From IMG/VR virus record IMGVR_UViG_3300007516_000095, positions 1 to 29,045 of that record: a stretch of 29,045 nucleotides of DNA; one strand, given 5' to 3'. The position numbers and the translations under genes are program-made. Source of the stretch: a virus. Below the pieces are notes generated by a model, which saw only the letters and a list, made by a program, of their open reading frames with translations, did not search any database and was not told the origin of the DNA. This document shows, one piece after another, positions 12,097-19,849 of the stretch; position 1 is the stretch's first letter; every line of letters begins with the position of its first letter.

Positions 12097-14820
12097 ATGA
12101 AAGATGCGGTATTAGACTTAGAGTCTTACTACGACAAAGAATGCAGCGTGATCACATTAGGCACGCGCGGCTACATGAACCATCCCGACTTCGAAGCTTA
12201 CATGCTCTCAGTCGCGATTGACGACGGATTCGAGTGGGTAGGCAAACCAGAAGACTTCGATTGGTCGAAGCTCAACGGCTGCCACATTTGGGCAGCAAAC
12301 GCAAGCTTCGACGAGACCATCGTTTTGGAAATGGTCCGCCAAAAGAAATGGCCAGCAATCGTTGGTGCGCAGTGGGACTGCGTGCTTGATGCTGCTCGCT
12401 ACTGCGGTCTTGCTGGCAATCTTGCTGGCGCGCTCGAACAAGAGCTAGACATCAAGATGGACAAAAGCGTGCGCGACAAGATGAAGGGCAAGCGCTGGTC
12501 GACGATGACGCCAGAATTCCAGCAAGAAGTCACAGCCTACGCGCTTAAAGATAGTATCTACGCGCTCAAGCTCGTGCAAGCAATCAAAGATAAGTGGCCC
12601 GAAACAGAGCGCCGCATCTCACGCATGAACCGCTTAGCGTTGCAGCGCGGCCTGCCTATTGACGTAGCAAAGCTCAAGACGCAACACGAAGTCATTACGC
12701 GGCAGCTCTTCGAAGCTGAATCTGCGATACCGTGGGGCGGCGAAAGGCCATTGCTTAGTAGACCTGCTTTCGACGACGAGTGTCGCAAGTGTGGCATCGA
12801 GCCACCGGCATCACTAGCGAAAGACAATGTAGAAGCAATCGAATGGATTAAGAAGCACGGCCACACGCACAAGTGGGTTGGCTCCGTTTCGAACTGGCGG
12901 CGTATCAACGCGCTTAAGAAGAAGCTGGAATCGCTCGATGCGGCAACGCTTGCCGATGGTCGCTACTACGGTGGCATCAGATACTTCGGCGCTCACACTG
13001 GACGCTTTTCCGGCAGCGGTGGCAATCTGAACATGCAGAATTTGCCACGACAAGAAACGTTCGGAGTTGATTTACGCAAGTTGATTAGCGCAAAAAAAGG
13101 TCATAAGTTGATCGTAGCAGATTTGTCACAGATCGAAGTCCGCACACTGTGCTGGCTGGCAGAAGACAAAGTCACGCTCGCAGAGATTGCAAATACTGCA
13201 GACATATACGAAGCGTTCGCGATCCGGTTCGGCTTGTGGTCGAAAGACAAAGGCGCGCTAAAAGACGAAGACGAAGCATTGCGGCGTTTGGTAAAGGCGA
13301 TTGTATTGGGTGCGGGCTACGGCGCGGGCGCGCCACGCTTTGCTGAAATGGCTTCGCTGCCGTTAGTAGAAGCTCAGAAAGCAATTAAGCTATATCGTAC
13401 GCGCTTAAAGAAGGTGCCAGAGTTTTGGCGTAATCTAGACGAATCGGTATCAGCAGCTAGAAGTTTAGGAATTCCTTTCAAACTTGACTTACCCTCGGGC
13501 CGCGTAATGGATTACGGGCTCATCAAAACGGTCAAGCAAAATGGCAAATTCAGCAATGTTGCGCTCTTGAACCGAAACGGCAAGCGTTTGCCGATGAAGC
13601 TTTGGGGTGGCCAGCTCGCTGAAAACTGCCTGATTTTTAACACGCCAGTCCTAACCGAACACAGGGGGTGGGTGGAAATGGCTTCAGTCCGCGTTGAAGA
13701 TCGCGTCTTTGATGGTGACTCCTTTGTTAGCCATGGTGGTTACGTCGCAAAAGGAAAGCAGTCGGTTATAGACATGCACGGAATTACATGCACAGCAAAC
13801 CACGCGTTCCTTACGGAGTCAGGCAATTGGCTAGCCGCCGAAAAGGCTTGCAATCTTGAACTCAGTAAGGTAGCCTACCCACATGTCCAAAATAAAAGAC
13901 AAAACAGGAATTGTGTTCGGAAGCTGCGTCGTTGTTGGTTTTCACGAAATGCACCGCAGGCCATCGGGGCACACCATATCGCGGTGGATCGTGAAATGCC
14001 AATGTGGTATGCACTCGATAAAGGAGCTGCCCGACTTGAAGACCACGAAGTTTTGCAGCAAGCAATGCGCGTTGTTCAAAGAGTATGTAGCAAAGAGGAA
14101 ACGAACACACGGCCTAACAGCGCACCCACTATATGCAGTGTGGCGCTCTATGAACGACCGCTGCAGGCTGCCTTCTCATCAGGCTTGGAAAAACTACGGC
14201 GGTCGTGGAATAAGCGTGTGCGCCCGTTGGCAAGCGGCCTTCCAAAACTTCTGGGACGATATGCAGCCAACCTACGAAGCGGGATTGACTTTGGACCGGA
14301 CCGACAACGGTGGGGATTACTCACCAGAAAATTGCAAGTGGGCTACGTGGTCGGAGCAGGCCAACAATACTCGCAAGAGACGCTTTTCGCGAAAGCTGGT
14401 GGAACGAGCATCTTCCAACGGAATCAAATACAGCACTATGGCGGGACGGATAAACCGTGGATGGACCGAAGAGGAAGCGGTAACACTGAAGCCTTCGTTC
14501 TCGAGGAAGTCGGCGACCTAATGAACTGTGGACCTAATTCACGGTTCATGGTAAGAAACAAAACGGGGGATACTTTCGTAGCCCATAACTGCTCGCAAGC
14601 ACTTGCAAGAGACATCTTCTGCGACATGATGCTGCGGATCGAAGAAGCTGGCCTTACCATCCTCTTTCACGTTCACGACGAAGTCATTGTGGAATGCAGA
14701 GAAGAAGGCGCGGCTGAAGCACTTGCCACCATTGTCCGGATCATGTCTACTCCTCCTGAATGGATAAAAGACATTCCTGTTTCTTCTGAAGCTAAAATTC
14801 TAGCTCAATACACTAAATGA
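12097..14820 (+). CDS. Family A DNA polymerase precursor, interrupted by an intein
   Basis: This is the replicative polymerase, 907 residues as translated and 586 after intein removal. The N-terminal 3'-5' exonuclease is complete: D7-L-E9, N68 with F71-D72, and Y148-A-L-K-D152. Polymerase motif A is VADLSQIEVR (Asp342), motif B is RRLVKAIVLGAGYG (Lys400, Tyr408) and motif C is HVHDEVIVE in the C-extein. The intein sits at GGQLAEN/CSQALARD, between motifs B and C, in a conserved part of the active site, so unspliced protein should be inactive. N-extein is 12097-13626 and C-extein 14590-14817. I start at ATG 12097 (MKDAVLDLES) because the few codons upstream fall inside the terminator. The stop overlaps the primase-helicase start by 4 bp. 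Confidence 0.93.
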   Translation: MKDAVLDLESYYDKECSVITLGTRGYMNHPDFEAYMLSVAIDDGFEWVGKPEDFDWSKLNGCHIWAANASFDETIVLEMVRQKKWPAIVGAQWDCVLDAARYCGLAGNLAGALEQELDIKMDKSVRDKMKGKRWSTMTPEFQQEVTAYALKDSIYALKLVQAIKDKWPETERRISRMNRLALQRGLPIDVAKLKTQHEVITRQLFEAESAIPWGGERPLLSRPAFDDECRKCGIEPPASLAKDNVEAIEWIKKHGHTHKWVGSVSNWRRINALKKKLESLDAATLADGRYYGGIRYFGAHTGRFSGSGGNLNMQNLPRQETFGVDLRKLISAKKGHKLIVADLSQIEVRTLCWLAEDKVTLAEIANTADIYEAFAIRFGLWSKDKGALKDEDEALRRLVKAIVLGAGYGAGAPRFAEMASLPLVEAQKAIKLYRTRLKKVPEFWRNLDESVSAARSLGIPFKLDLPSGRVMDYGLIKTVKQNGKFSNVALLNRNGKRLPMKLWGGQLAENCLIFNTPVLTEHRGWVEMASVRVEDRVFDGDSFVSHGGYVAKGKQSVIDMHGITCTANHAFLTESGNWLAAEKACNLELSKVAYPHVQNKRQNRNCVRKLRRCWFSRNAPQAIGAHHIAVDREMPMWYALDKGAARLEDHEVLQQAMRVVQRVCSKEETNTRPNSAPTICSVALYERPLQAAFSSGLEKLRRSWNKRVRPLASGLPKLLGRYAANLRSGIDFGPDRQRWGLLTRKLQVGYVVGAGQQYSQETLFAKAGGTSIFQRNQIQHYGGTDKPWMDRRGSGNTEAFVLEEVGDLMNCGPNSRFMVRNKTGDTFVAHNCSQALARDIFCDMMLRIEEAGLTILFHVHDEVIVECREEGAAEALATIVRIMSTPPEWIKDIPVSSEAKILAQYTK
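13627..14589 (+). mobile_element. Intein in the DNA polymerase, 321 residues
   Basis: Splicing signals are clear at both ends. Block A begins with Cys1 in CLIFNTPVLTEHRGW. Block B is GITCTANHAFLT with Thr56 and His59 of TxxH. The C-terminal part has EVGDLMNCGPNSRFMV as block F and ends DTFVAHN with His320-Asn321, followed by extein Cys. The recognisable splicing segments are only about 85 residues at the N side and about 30-35 at the C side. The roughly 200 residues between them match no intein endonuclease in this frame; instead an HNH endonuclease gene occupies that stretch in the +1 frame. Known inteins usually carry the endonuclease fused in frame. Confidence 0.88.
13883..14521 (+). CDS. 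HNH homing endonuclease nested out of frame in the intein
   Basis: A 212-residue homing endonuclease in the +1 frame relative to the polymerase. Its head resembles phage HNH proteins with a Cys cluster (VKCQCG, KFCSKQC). The core is typical: HGLTAHPLYAVWRSMNDRC, WKNYGGRGISVC, LTLDRTDNGGDYSPENCKWAT and EQANNTRKRR. A C-terminal DNA-contact segment reads MAGRINRGWTEEEAVTL. In this frame a TAG lies at 13871-13873, the ATG is at 13883 with TAAGG 12 bases before it, and TAA is at 14519-14521. It is therefore a separate cistron, not a fused domain. Presumably it cuts intein-less polymerase alleles to spread the element. The frame-0 alternative has a stop within the first four codons of this stretch. 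Confidence 0.9.
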   Translation: MSKIKDKTGIVFGSCVVVGFHEMHRRPSGHTISRWIVKCQCGMHSIKELPDLKTTKFCSKQCALFKEYVAKRKRTHGLTAHPLYAVWRSMNDRCRLPSHQAWKNYGGRGISVCARWQAAFQNFWDDMQPTYEAGLTLDRTDNGGDYSPENCKWATWSEQANNTRKRRFSRKLVERASSNGIKYSTMAGRINRGWTEEEAVTLKPSFSRKSAT

Positions 14821-16955
14821 CCTACCGCTATATCAAGAACCTGCGTTCCACAGCAGCGATCAAATCAGCTGATCTCAGCACAATTAAAAGCACTACACCG
14901 ACATTCGCAAGCAAAGCAGAGTATCGTGACTGGTGCAGCAACGCTAAGACCAACAGCGTATTCTACAGCACACTCGAAGGCAGCGCGCCATCTAAGCGAA
15001 TCAGCAACGACAATCCAGTCAACAAGATCTATGGTCTCGTAGCAGACTACGACGCACCAGTAAACTGGCCCACTATCAATGCGGATCTGACTACTAAGTG
15101 CAGCAACTTGCCAACATGGTATTCCGAAACACAGTCCGGTTATTTGCGGCTCGTATGGGAGTTCGAAGAACCAGTGCCAATTGCTCCGGAAATGTTCGAA
15201 GGGTTCATGAAGCACCTTTCCAAAGCATTGGGTCTGGAGCGTTTGTTTGCTGGCTTTGACGACAGCTCGTTACGCGCAAGCCAGTATTTTGCATTAGGCA
15301 CAAAGTGGACCAAAGTCAACGGTGCCTTAGATGCTGCTGTTGTGCAGGCTACGCTTGTCAAAGCAGCGTGCGAAAGGCCGCCGCAGACAAACGACACGTC
15401 GATTCCGATTGCTGTAGTGGCGAAAGAAGTGGCGGACCGTTGGCCAACTCGTTGGGTCGGTGACTTCGAAGTTGGCTCACGCGGACCATTGTTTTGGATC
15501 GATGACGGCATTGATCGCGAAGGCTGCCAAGTAATCGAAGACGGCGTAGTGTGCTATAGCGAGCGAGCTGGAAAGGGCTTCATGAGCTGGCGAGACATAT
15601 TCGGCGGTTCATTTGTTAAAGCCTTCGAGCAGCAGAAGCTTTCAAGCTTAATGGATGAATACTGGTTCAATGGCCGTAGCTATTTCAAGCTGCTTTACGG
15701 TGCTGCTGTGACGCTGCCGAAAGAACAGCTGGTGCTAGAGCTTCGTCAAGCGGGCTTTGCAGTGCGTGCGAAGAAAGGTCAGCCACTTTCAGAAGTGGAA
15801 TCTGCGCTGCTTACTATTAGCAACCACAATCGAATCGATGAGATCGCACCAGTCGTCTTTAGTGCAGAGCGCATTGTCACATACAATGGCCAGCGTATTC
15901 TGAACTGTGCTAGCATAGATCCAGTAGCAGCAGACAGCGACGGTTCAGAAAGCAAGTGGCCGTTTTTGCATAAATGGCTGGAGCAGCTCTTCGTGGACAG
16001 TGGTAATACGAAGACACTGGATTACTTGTATGCGTGGCTCAAGCGCTTTTATTGCGCGGTAGTGGATCGGGAATTTGTACAGGGCCAAGCGTTGGTGCTC
16101 GTCGGCCCGACTAACAAAGGCAAGTCGTTGTTGTCGAACAAAGTGATCAGCGCGCTGGTCGGCGGTTATGCTGACGCTTCAGACTACTTGTCAGGTCAGA
16201 CTCAGTTCAACAAAGACTTAGGCCGCGTAGCAGCTTGGGTCATTGATGACACGACATCAGCTGCTTCTTTTCAAGACCAGAGAAAAGCGACTGAGCTGAT
16301 TAAGCGGAGCGTAGCAAATCCGCGTGTAGCTTATATGGCCAAGTATTCTGATGCACTTAGCATACCGTGGACCGGTAGAGTGATCCTATCATTGAACGAA
16401 GACAGCAGTAGCTTGTCAGTAATACCTTCTTTGGACTCATCGAATCGCGACAAGATAATCGCATTGCGCATACGTTACGGCGCAACGAGCGACTTTCCGC
16501 GCAACAGTGAACTCGAAGCAATCATCGAAAACGAGCTGCCACATTTTGCTAAGTTCTTGCTCGACTGGCAGCCGCCAAAAGAAGTCGAAGGAACCGGCAG
16601 ATTCGGCGTTGTGTCCTATATCGACGAGACCATTGCTGAAGCGGCTTACGACAACAGTAGTCGCAGCGGAACTGCAGAACTCGTGGAGTTCTTTTGTAAA
16701 AAGCACCGCGAGCTCGATTCGTCGCAGACCATGTGGGTGGGCACTCTTACTGAATTCCAAGTATTGCTGCACGACCTGAACGGTGGGCGAAGTGTTGGTG
16801 ATTCTAATAAGCTTGAGTTTGTGAGGCGCGGCATGGGTGCGCTTGAAGAAGCAGGCCGAAATAATCCCAAAGTTAGGCCAGTGGTCTCGAAAGGCAGCGG
16901 CGGCGGAAAAGTCTGGCGCATCGATCTGTCCGAAAAATACGACATCAAGTTCTAA
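14817..16955 (+). CDS. Primase/SF3 helicase
   Basis: A 712-residue replication protein. The N-terminal third looks like a primase-polymerase domain: GLVADYDAP gives the DxD metal site (Asp77, Asp79), followed by WYSETQSGYLRLVWEF and an SSLRASQYFALGTKW segment. The C-terminal half is a superfamily 3 helicase with Walker A GPTNKGKS (430-437), Walker B AWVIDD (about 473-478) and the sensor-like GRVILSLNED. A D5-like arrangement of primase then helicase is common in phages that encode their own polymerase. It overlaps the polymerase stop by 4 bp and is the last gene of the rightward operon. Confidence 0.87.
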   Translation: MTYRYIKNLRSTAAIKSADLSTIKSTTPTFASKAEYRDWCSNAKTNSVFYSTLEGSAPSKRISNDNPVNKIYGLVADYDAPVNWPTINADLTTKCSNLPTWYSETQSGYLRLVWEFEEPVPIAPEMFEGFMKHLSKALGLERLFAGFDDSSLRASQYFALGTKWTKVNGALDAAVVQATLVKAACERPPQTNDTSIPIAVVAKEVADRWPTRWVGDFEVGSRGPLFWIDDGIDREGCQVIEDGVVCYSERAGKGFMSWRDIFGGSFVKAFEQQKLSSLMDEYWFNGRSYFKLLYGAAVTLPKEQLVLELRQAGFAVRAKKGQPLSEVESALLTISNHNRIDEIAPVVFSAERIVTYNGQRILNCASIDPVAADSDGSESKWPFLHKWLEQLFVDSGNTKTLDYLYAWLKRFYCAVVDREFVQGQALVLVGPTNKGKSLLSNKVISALVGGYADASDYLSGQTQFNKDLGRVAAWVIDDTTSAASFQDQRKATELIKRSVANPRVAYMAKYSDALSIPWTGRVILSLNEDSSSLSVIPSLDSSNRDKIIALRIRYGATSDFPRNSELEAIIENELPHFAKFLLDWQPPKEVEGTGRFGVVSYIDETIAEAAYDNSSRSGTAELVEFFCKKHRELDSSQTMWVGTLTEFQVLLHDLNGGRSVGDSNKLEFVRRGMGALEEAGRNNPKVRPVVSKGSGGGKVWRIDLSEKYDIKF

Positions 16956-16976
16956 ACACGCACGTTGAAACGCAAA

Positions 16977-17006
16977 GCGGCGGCCTTAATTGGCCGCCGC
17001 TTTTTT
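16977..17006 (+). terminator. Strong terminator between the convergent operons
   Basis: A perfect 9-bp GC-only stem (GCGGCGGCC at 16977-16985, GGCCGCCGC at 16992-17000) with a 6-base loop is followed by TTTTTT. It ends the early operon. On the other strand the same hairpin is followed by only TTT, so it may also stop leftward transcripts less efficiently, just after the last late gene. Confidence 0.92.
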
Positions 17007-17010
17007 ATCC

Positions 17011-17550
17011 TTATGAAACGGACAAACAGTCGCGCAGCGAATCTGGCCTGCGCAAGCGTCTTATAGGCAAGTGATAGCCGTCGCTGAGATACTTGAAACC
17101 ATCTGCTTCTGTGGTGCCTTTCTTTTTGAAGTGTTCTTCTTTTTCTACATGGTAACGAGTAGTCCAACCCAACAACCAAACCTTCGACAGCGAACTGTGA
17201 ACGCGCGTAAAGAAGTAGATGTCGGCTGCTAGTGGCTTGTTTGGCCTGCTGTTCACGCTTGCAGCGTAATCTAGTTTTGGCTGCCCGCCGCACGACTTAG
17301 ATTTGATGTCTATGTTCTTGCCGGCAAGTTCGTAATCATGCGTGTAAGACTGGCCCCCGACGTATGCGGCTTCGGTTAGATACTTGCCGAAAGCCACTTC
17401 ACCCAAAAAGCCAGTCATTCTGCCGTTTCCTCTAGTGAAAGAGCCAGCCGTAACACCCAACGCTTGTGACCGTCCGAACGCTTCCGCAACGTCATCTGGT
17501 TCTGGTGTAAACAAAACAAACCGGTCGTTGAGTTGCTTGAATTGTGTCAT
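17011..17550 (-). CDS. PD-(D/E)XK nuclease-like protein, 179 residues
   Basis: The fold signature is E51 in GFLGEVAF, D72 in HDYEL and D81-I-K83 in GKNIDIKSK, the D-x-K pattern of restriction-endonuclease-like nucleases. It is followed by LDYAASVNS and a beta-strand ADIYFFTRV typical of this fold. I start at ATG 17548-17550, two bp past the amidase stop, rather than 17574, which would overlap the amidase gene. Its position at the very end of the late transcript, next to the lysis genes, does not suggest a function. It may be a resolvase-type or host-DNA nuclease; I am fairly sure of the fold and not of the substrate. Confidence 0.65.
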   Translation of the reverse strand: MTQFKQLNDRFVLFTPEPDDVAEAFGRSQALGVTAGSFTRGNGRMTGFLGEVAFGKYLTEAAYVGGQSYTHDYELAGKNIDIKSKSCGGQPKLDYAASVNSRPNKPLAADIYFFTRVHSSLSKVWLLGWTTRYHVEKEEHFKKKGTTEADGFKYLSDGYHLPIRRLRRPDSLRDCLSVS

Positions 17551-17552
17551 AG

Positions 17553-18200
17553 TTACTTTAAATAACTCATGCACGCATCAGCGTAGACTTGCGCTAGCTC
17601 GTGCTTAGCCCCGCTATACGTGGCCCAATCGTCTATGTTGGAACCAAAGAATGGTTCACATATAATCGCAGGACACGGCGTCTTGCGCAAGTAGAGTGAA
17701 CCCCTGCCACTGCGATCTACCGCTTTGATTCCTCTGCTTTTTGATTTCGGAAAGATCTTTGTATGCGCGCGACTGAAACACTGCGCTAGATCACGGCCTT
17801 TTAGTGAAGTGTAATAGTAAATGTATTCGTGACCATTGGCTTCTTTAGCTGCTGAGTTGAAATGCAACTCAAAGCAAAGCGCTGCCCCCAGACCACGTAG
17901 CCGTTGCCCTAACCACACGACACTGTTCATGTAGCCGTTTCCTTTGTAGTGGTCTATCAACACGACGTTGTAGCCAGCACCGCGCAAGATGGTATATGCG
18001 CGGCCAGCAACTTCCCGATTAAAGGACCACTCGTCTTCGCCGACGATACTTTCTGCGCCGTTGTCACCGGCTCTGCTGTGGCCTACAAGAATAGCAATCA
18101 GGTCTTGTGGTATAAGCTTAGCTGGCGCTGCTAGCAGCGCCACTGCTGGTGGGTAATCGTAGCTAAATAGTCGCTTTAGAAATTGTAGTAAACGCTGCAT
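17553..18200 (-). CDS. N-acetylmuramoyl-L-alanine amidase endolysin (Amidase_3)
   Basis: It cuts the amide bond between muramic acid and the peptide stem, opening the cell wall for release. The Amidase_3 residues are in place: His41 in LVGHSRAGDNGAE, Glu63 in NREVAGRAY, His113 in FELHFNSA and Glu182 in PAIICEPFFGS as the catalytic acid. The N-terminus (MQRLLQFLKRLFSYDYPPAVALLAAP) has a hydrophobic stretch that could be a weak signal-anchor. I chose ATG 18198-18200; a TTG at 18218 in frame is an alternative that would overlap the lipoprotein stop. The domain is catalytic only, with no cell-wall binding repeat. Confidence 0.87.
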   Translation of the reverse strand: MQRLLQFLKRLFSYDYPPAVALLAAPAKLIPQDLIAILVGHSRAGDNGAESIVGEDEWSFNREVAGRAYTILRGAGYNVVLIDHYKGNGYMNSVVWLGQRLRGLGAALCFELHFNSAAKEANGHEYIYYYTSLKGRDLAQCFSRAHTKIFPKSKSRGIKAVDRSGRGSLYLRKTPCPAIICEPFFGSNIDDWATYSGAKHELAQVYADACMSYLK

Positions 18201-18204
18201 AATT

Positions 18205-18438
18205 TTACTTAGTGCCAATGATAATCGCTCGTCTGTAGCTGTATTCGCTGTGCCACTTCTGGCCTCTGCCGGTAATTACGCCTTCTACAAACGTATAACG
18301 CATACCATTTACCATTGTCAATGTAGGTGGATCATAAAGCGCGCTCTCGTTTAAGTCGCGCTGCGATTCGTTCGATGCGCAGCTTTGCAGCAGGACTGCC
18401 ATCAGCAGCGAGCTTGTCAATTTCGTCTTCCAGTCCAT
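18205..18438 (-). CDS. Small lipoprotein of the lysis region, possible o-spanin-like
   Basis: A 77-residue product. MDWKTKLTSSLLMAVLLQSC is a lipoprotein signal with a lipobox ending LLQSC; a longer start at 18468 would place extra polar residues before the signal, so I use 18438. After the Cys come a polar linker (ASNESQRDLNE) and a compact strand-rich part ending GRGQKWHSEYSYRRAIIIG. Outer-membrane lipoproteins overlapping another lysis gene are typical of Rz1-type spanins, but the Pro-rich body of Rz1 is absent. It overlaps the next gene upstream by 107 bp in another frame. Confidence 0.6.
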   Translation of the reverse strand: MDWKTKLTSSLLMAVLLQSCASNESQRDLNESALYDPPTLTMVNGMRYTFVEGVITGRGQKWHSEYSYRRAIIIGTK

Positions 18439-18514
18439 AAGTGTATGTTCTATGTCTCCAGCTGGCATAAGCGATGTAAGCCTCTAGCGCAGCTTTAAGT
18501 GTTGGCAGCATCAC
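18332..18514 (-). CDS. Small helical lysis-region protein, 60 residues
   Basis: A basic helical protein: MMLPTLKAALEAYIAYASW, then LEDEIDKLAADGSPAAKLRI, then a basic tail IAARLKRERAL. The LEDEIDxLAxxGSPAAKLRIE pattern recurs, in my recollection, in small proteins near phage holin and lysis genes of unknown role. It lacks a clear membrane helix, so it is a poor match for an i-spanin despite its overlap with the lipoprotein gene. The 5' end overlaps the stop of the holin-like gene (ATGA). Confidence 0.6.
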   Translation of the reverse strand: MMLPTLKAALEAYIAYASWRHRTYTYGLEDEIDKLAADGSPAAKLRIERIAARLKRERAL

Positions 18515-18696
18515 TTCTTAGCTTTGCCAACATTAAGTGCTAGCCAGTTTACCACTGGATAAATATACTTGCCGATGAAGGAGTCATCAGCTGGAGTCGG
18601 CGTAAGAGCAGCAATTGCACTAGCGGCAGTAACGATTGCGGTAAGAACCGAAATGATGTCGATCAGATTGTCTGAGATGTAGTTGAAGATAGTCAT
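18511..18696 (-). CDS. Holin-like membrane protein, 61 residues
   Basis: A short N-terminus (MTIFNYISDNLIDI) leads to one transmembrane helix at about residues 11-31 (ISVLTAIVTAASAIAAL), then TPTPADDSFIGK, a second weaker hydrophobic segment (YIYPVVNWLALNVG) and a KAKK tail. Placement in the lysis cassette immediately before the lipoprotein and amidase supports a role in membrane permeabilisation or endolysin release. I use ATG 18694-18696 and not the longer 18777 frame, because the latter covers the next holin-like gene. The start overlaps that gene's stop by 4 bp. Confidence 0.6.
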   Translation of the reverse strand: MTIFNYISDNLIDIISVLTAIVTAASAIAALTPTPADDSFIGKYIYPVVNWLALNVGKAKK

Positions 18697-18863
18697 TGTT
18701 TTTTTCGAATTAGTCGGATTAGAGAAATAATAGCGATTGTTAGAAAGACAGCAGAAGACGTAAATCTTACGCCCCACTCTAGCTGCTCTTGAAAAGTGGT
18801 TACGACACTAGCTATTGAGAAGCTAATGCCGGAAGCTGTGTGTGCGATATCAGTAGAAGTCAT
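18693..18863 (-). CDS. Holin-like single-span membrane protein, 56 residues
   Basis: The polar N-terminus (MTSTDIAHTASGISFSIASV) precedes a transmembrane helix at about residues 32-49 (FTSSAVFLTIAIISLIRL) and a strongly basic tail IRKKQ, a layout common in small holins or antiholins. I start at ATG 18861-18863; the longer frame to 18917 overlaps the upstream structural gene. It is coupled to the second holin-like gene by an ATGA overlap. Confidence 0.6.
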   Translation of the reverse strand: MTSTDIAHTASGISFSIASVVTTFQEQLEWGVRFTSSAVFLTIAIISLIRLIRKKQ

Positions 18864-18873
18864 AGTAGTAAAT

Positions 18874-19812
18874 TTAGAGCATATTTTGCATGCGACTGGC
18901 TCCGGCAAAAGGGTCAATGGTTAGCTTTGGCTTAGCAGGCCCAGTCGATGTGTCGATTTCTTCTTCGAGTAGCTGCTTGCAAATTGACCAGTGGTATTGT
19001 GCGCGTTCGAGATCGGCGTTATCTTCAGCGGTCATAGCCAGCAAAGCGTGTTTGATTGCGTTGAGATTTGCCAAATACACTACGTCTGCATTAGTAAGGA
19101 CTGGTTCATACGCTCGTTTAAGTAGGCAAGATACGACGACAGTGTTGCTGTCATTCGAAACGCGGTAGCGCCGATAGCGGACAGTCGTGTCGCCTCTTGC
19201 GATTGCGAGTAGTGCGCTTATAGATTGAACGGCTGTAATTCGGATATAAGAAGGCACATCAGTAAGCACGATCTGCTCTACGCTTTTAATGCTATATTCA
19301 CCTGCAAGATTTACTGAAGACTGCCCGTTTAGTGTGACCACACCCACACCAGTAGTGCCGTTGGTGCGCGTGAAAGAAATAGTTACTGTGCCAGTAGTGG
19401 GCAAGTTTGTCACTGGCACTGTGGTGGCTTGTGGCAGTATCCATATTGCGCTGTAGTCCTCAGTAGCCGGCAGAGTTGGCACGGTATTTAAAGTCGGCCT
19501 GTAGCCGTCGTCGACGATGCCGAAGCTAGCTGGCACACTGCCAGTAATGCCAACAGTGCTATAGTCTTGCCAGCGCGCAGAGATGTTTACCGGATAGCCG
19601 TTGACAGCAGCTTTGATTAGCGAGTCTGCCCAATGGGGCAAAGTAAAGTAGCCAGAACTCGTTTCTACTTGGTATTCTTCTTTCAGGTCTCGCCAGTAAC
19701 CCATCGAATACAGGCGCGGCATTACAAGATTCAGGGTCGCGATGAAGTTCGCATCGGGCCGAATATACGACGATAATGATTTAGAAATAGAAGACACTGT
19801 CAGCGCTGACAT
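18874..19812 (-). CDS. Virion protein, possible head-tail connector, 312 residues
   Basis: The start is MSALTVSSISKSLSSYIRPD at 19812; the frame remains open to 19932, but the extension would overlap the preceding gene by 83 bp and has no matching composition. Features include ANFIATLNLVMPRLYSMGYW, a strand-rich middle with repeated Thr/Val (TTVPVTNLPTTGTVTISFTR), RGDTTVRYRRYRVS and a helical end with LNAIKHALLAMTAEDNADLE. The end ENADLERAQYHW resembles adaptor-like phage proteins that contact the portal. I cannot name the family with confidence. It sits between the other structural genes and the lysis cassette. Confidence 0.55.
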   Translation of the reverse strand: MSALTVSSISKSLSSYIRPDANFIATLNLVMPRLYSMGYWRDLKEEYQVETSSGYFTLPHWADSLIKAAVNGYPVNISARWQDYSTVGITGSVPASFGIVDDGYRPTLNTVPTLPATEDYSAIWILPQATTVPVTNLPTTGTVTISFTRTNGTTGVGVVTLNGQSSVNLAGEYSIKSVEQIVLTDVPSYIRITAVQSISALLAIARGDTTVRYRRYRVSNDSNTVVVSCLLKRAYEPVLTNADVVYLANLNAIKHALLAMTAEDNADLERAQYHWSICKQLLEEEIDTSTGPAKPKLTIDPFAGASRMQNML

Positions 19813-19849
19813 GCAAGAACCATACGCCGGCCATTGCTTTAAGTCAATG

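Noticed and set aside
13862-14110. Minus-strand open frame inside the intein region
   Set aside because: It is antisense to two strongly supported frames and has no motif.
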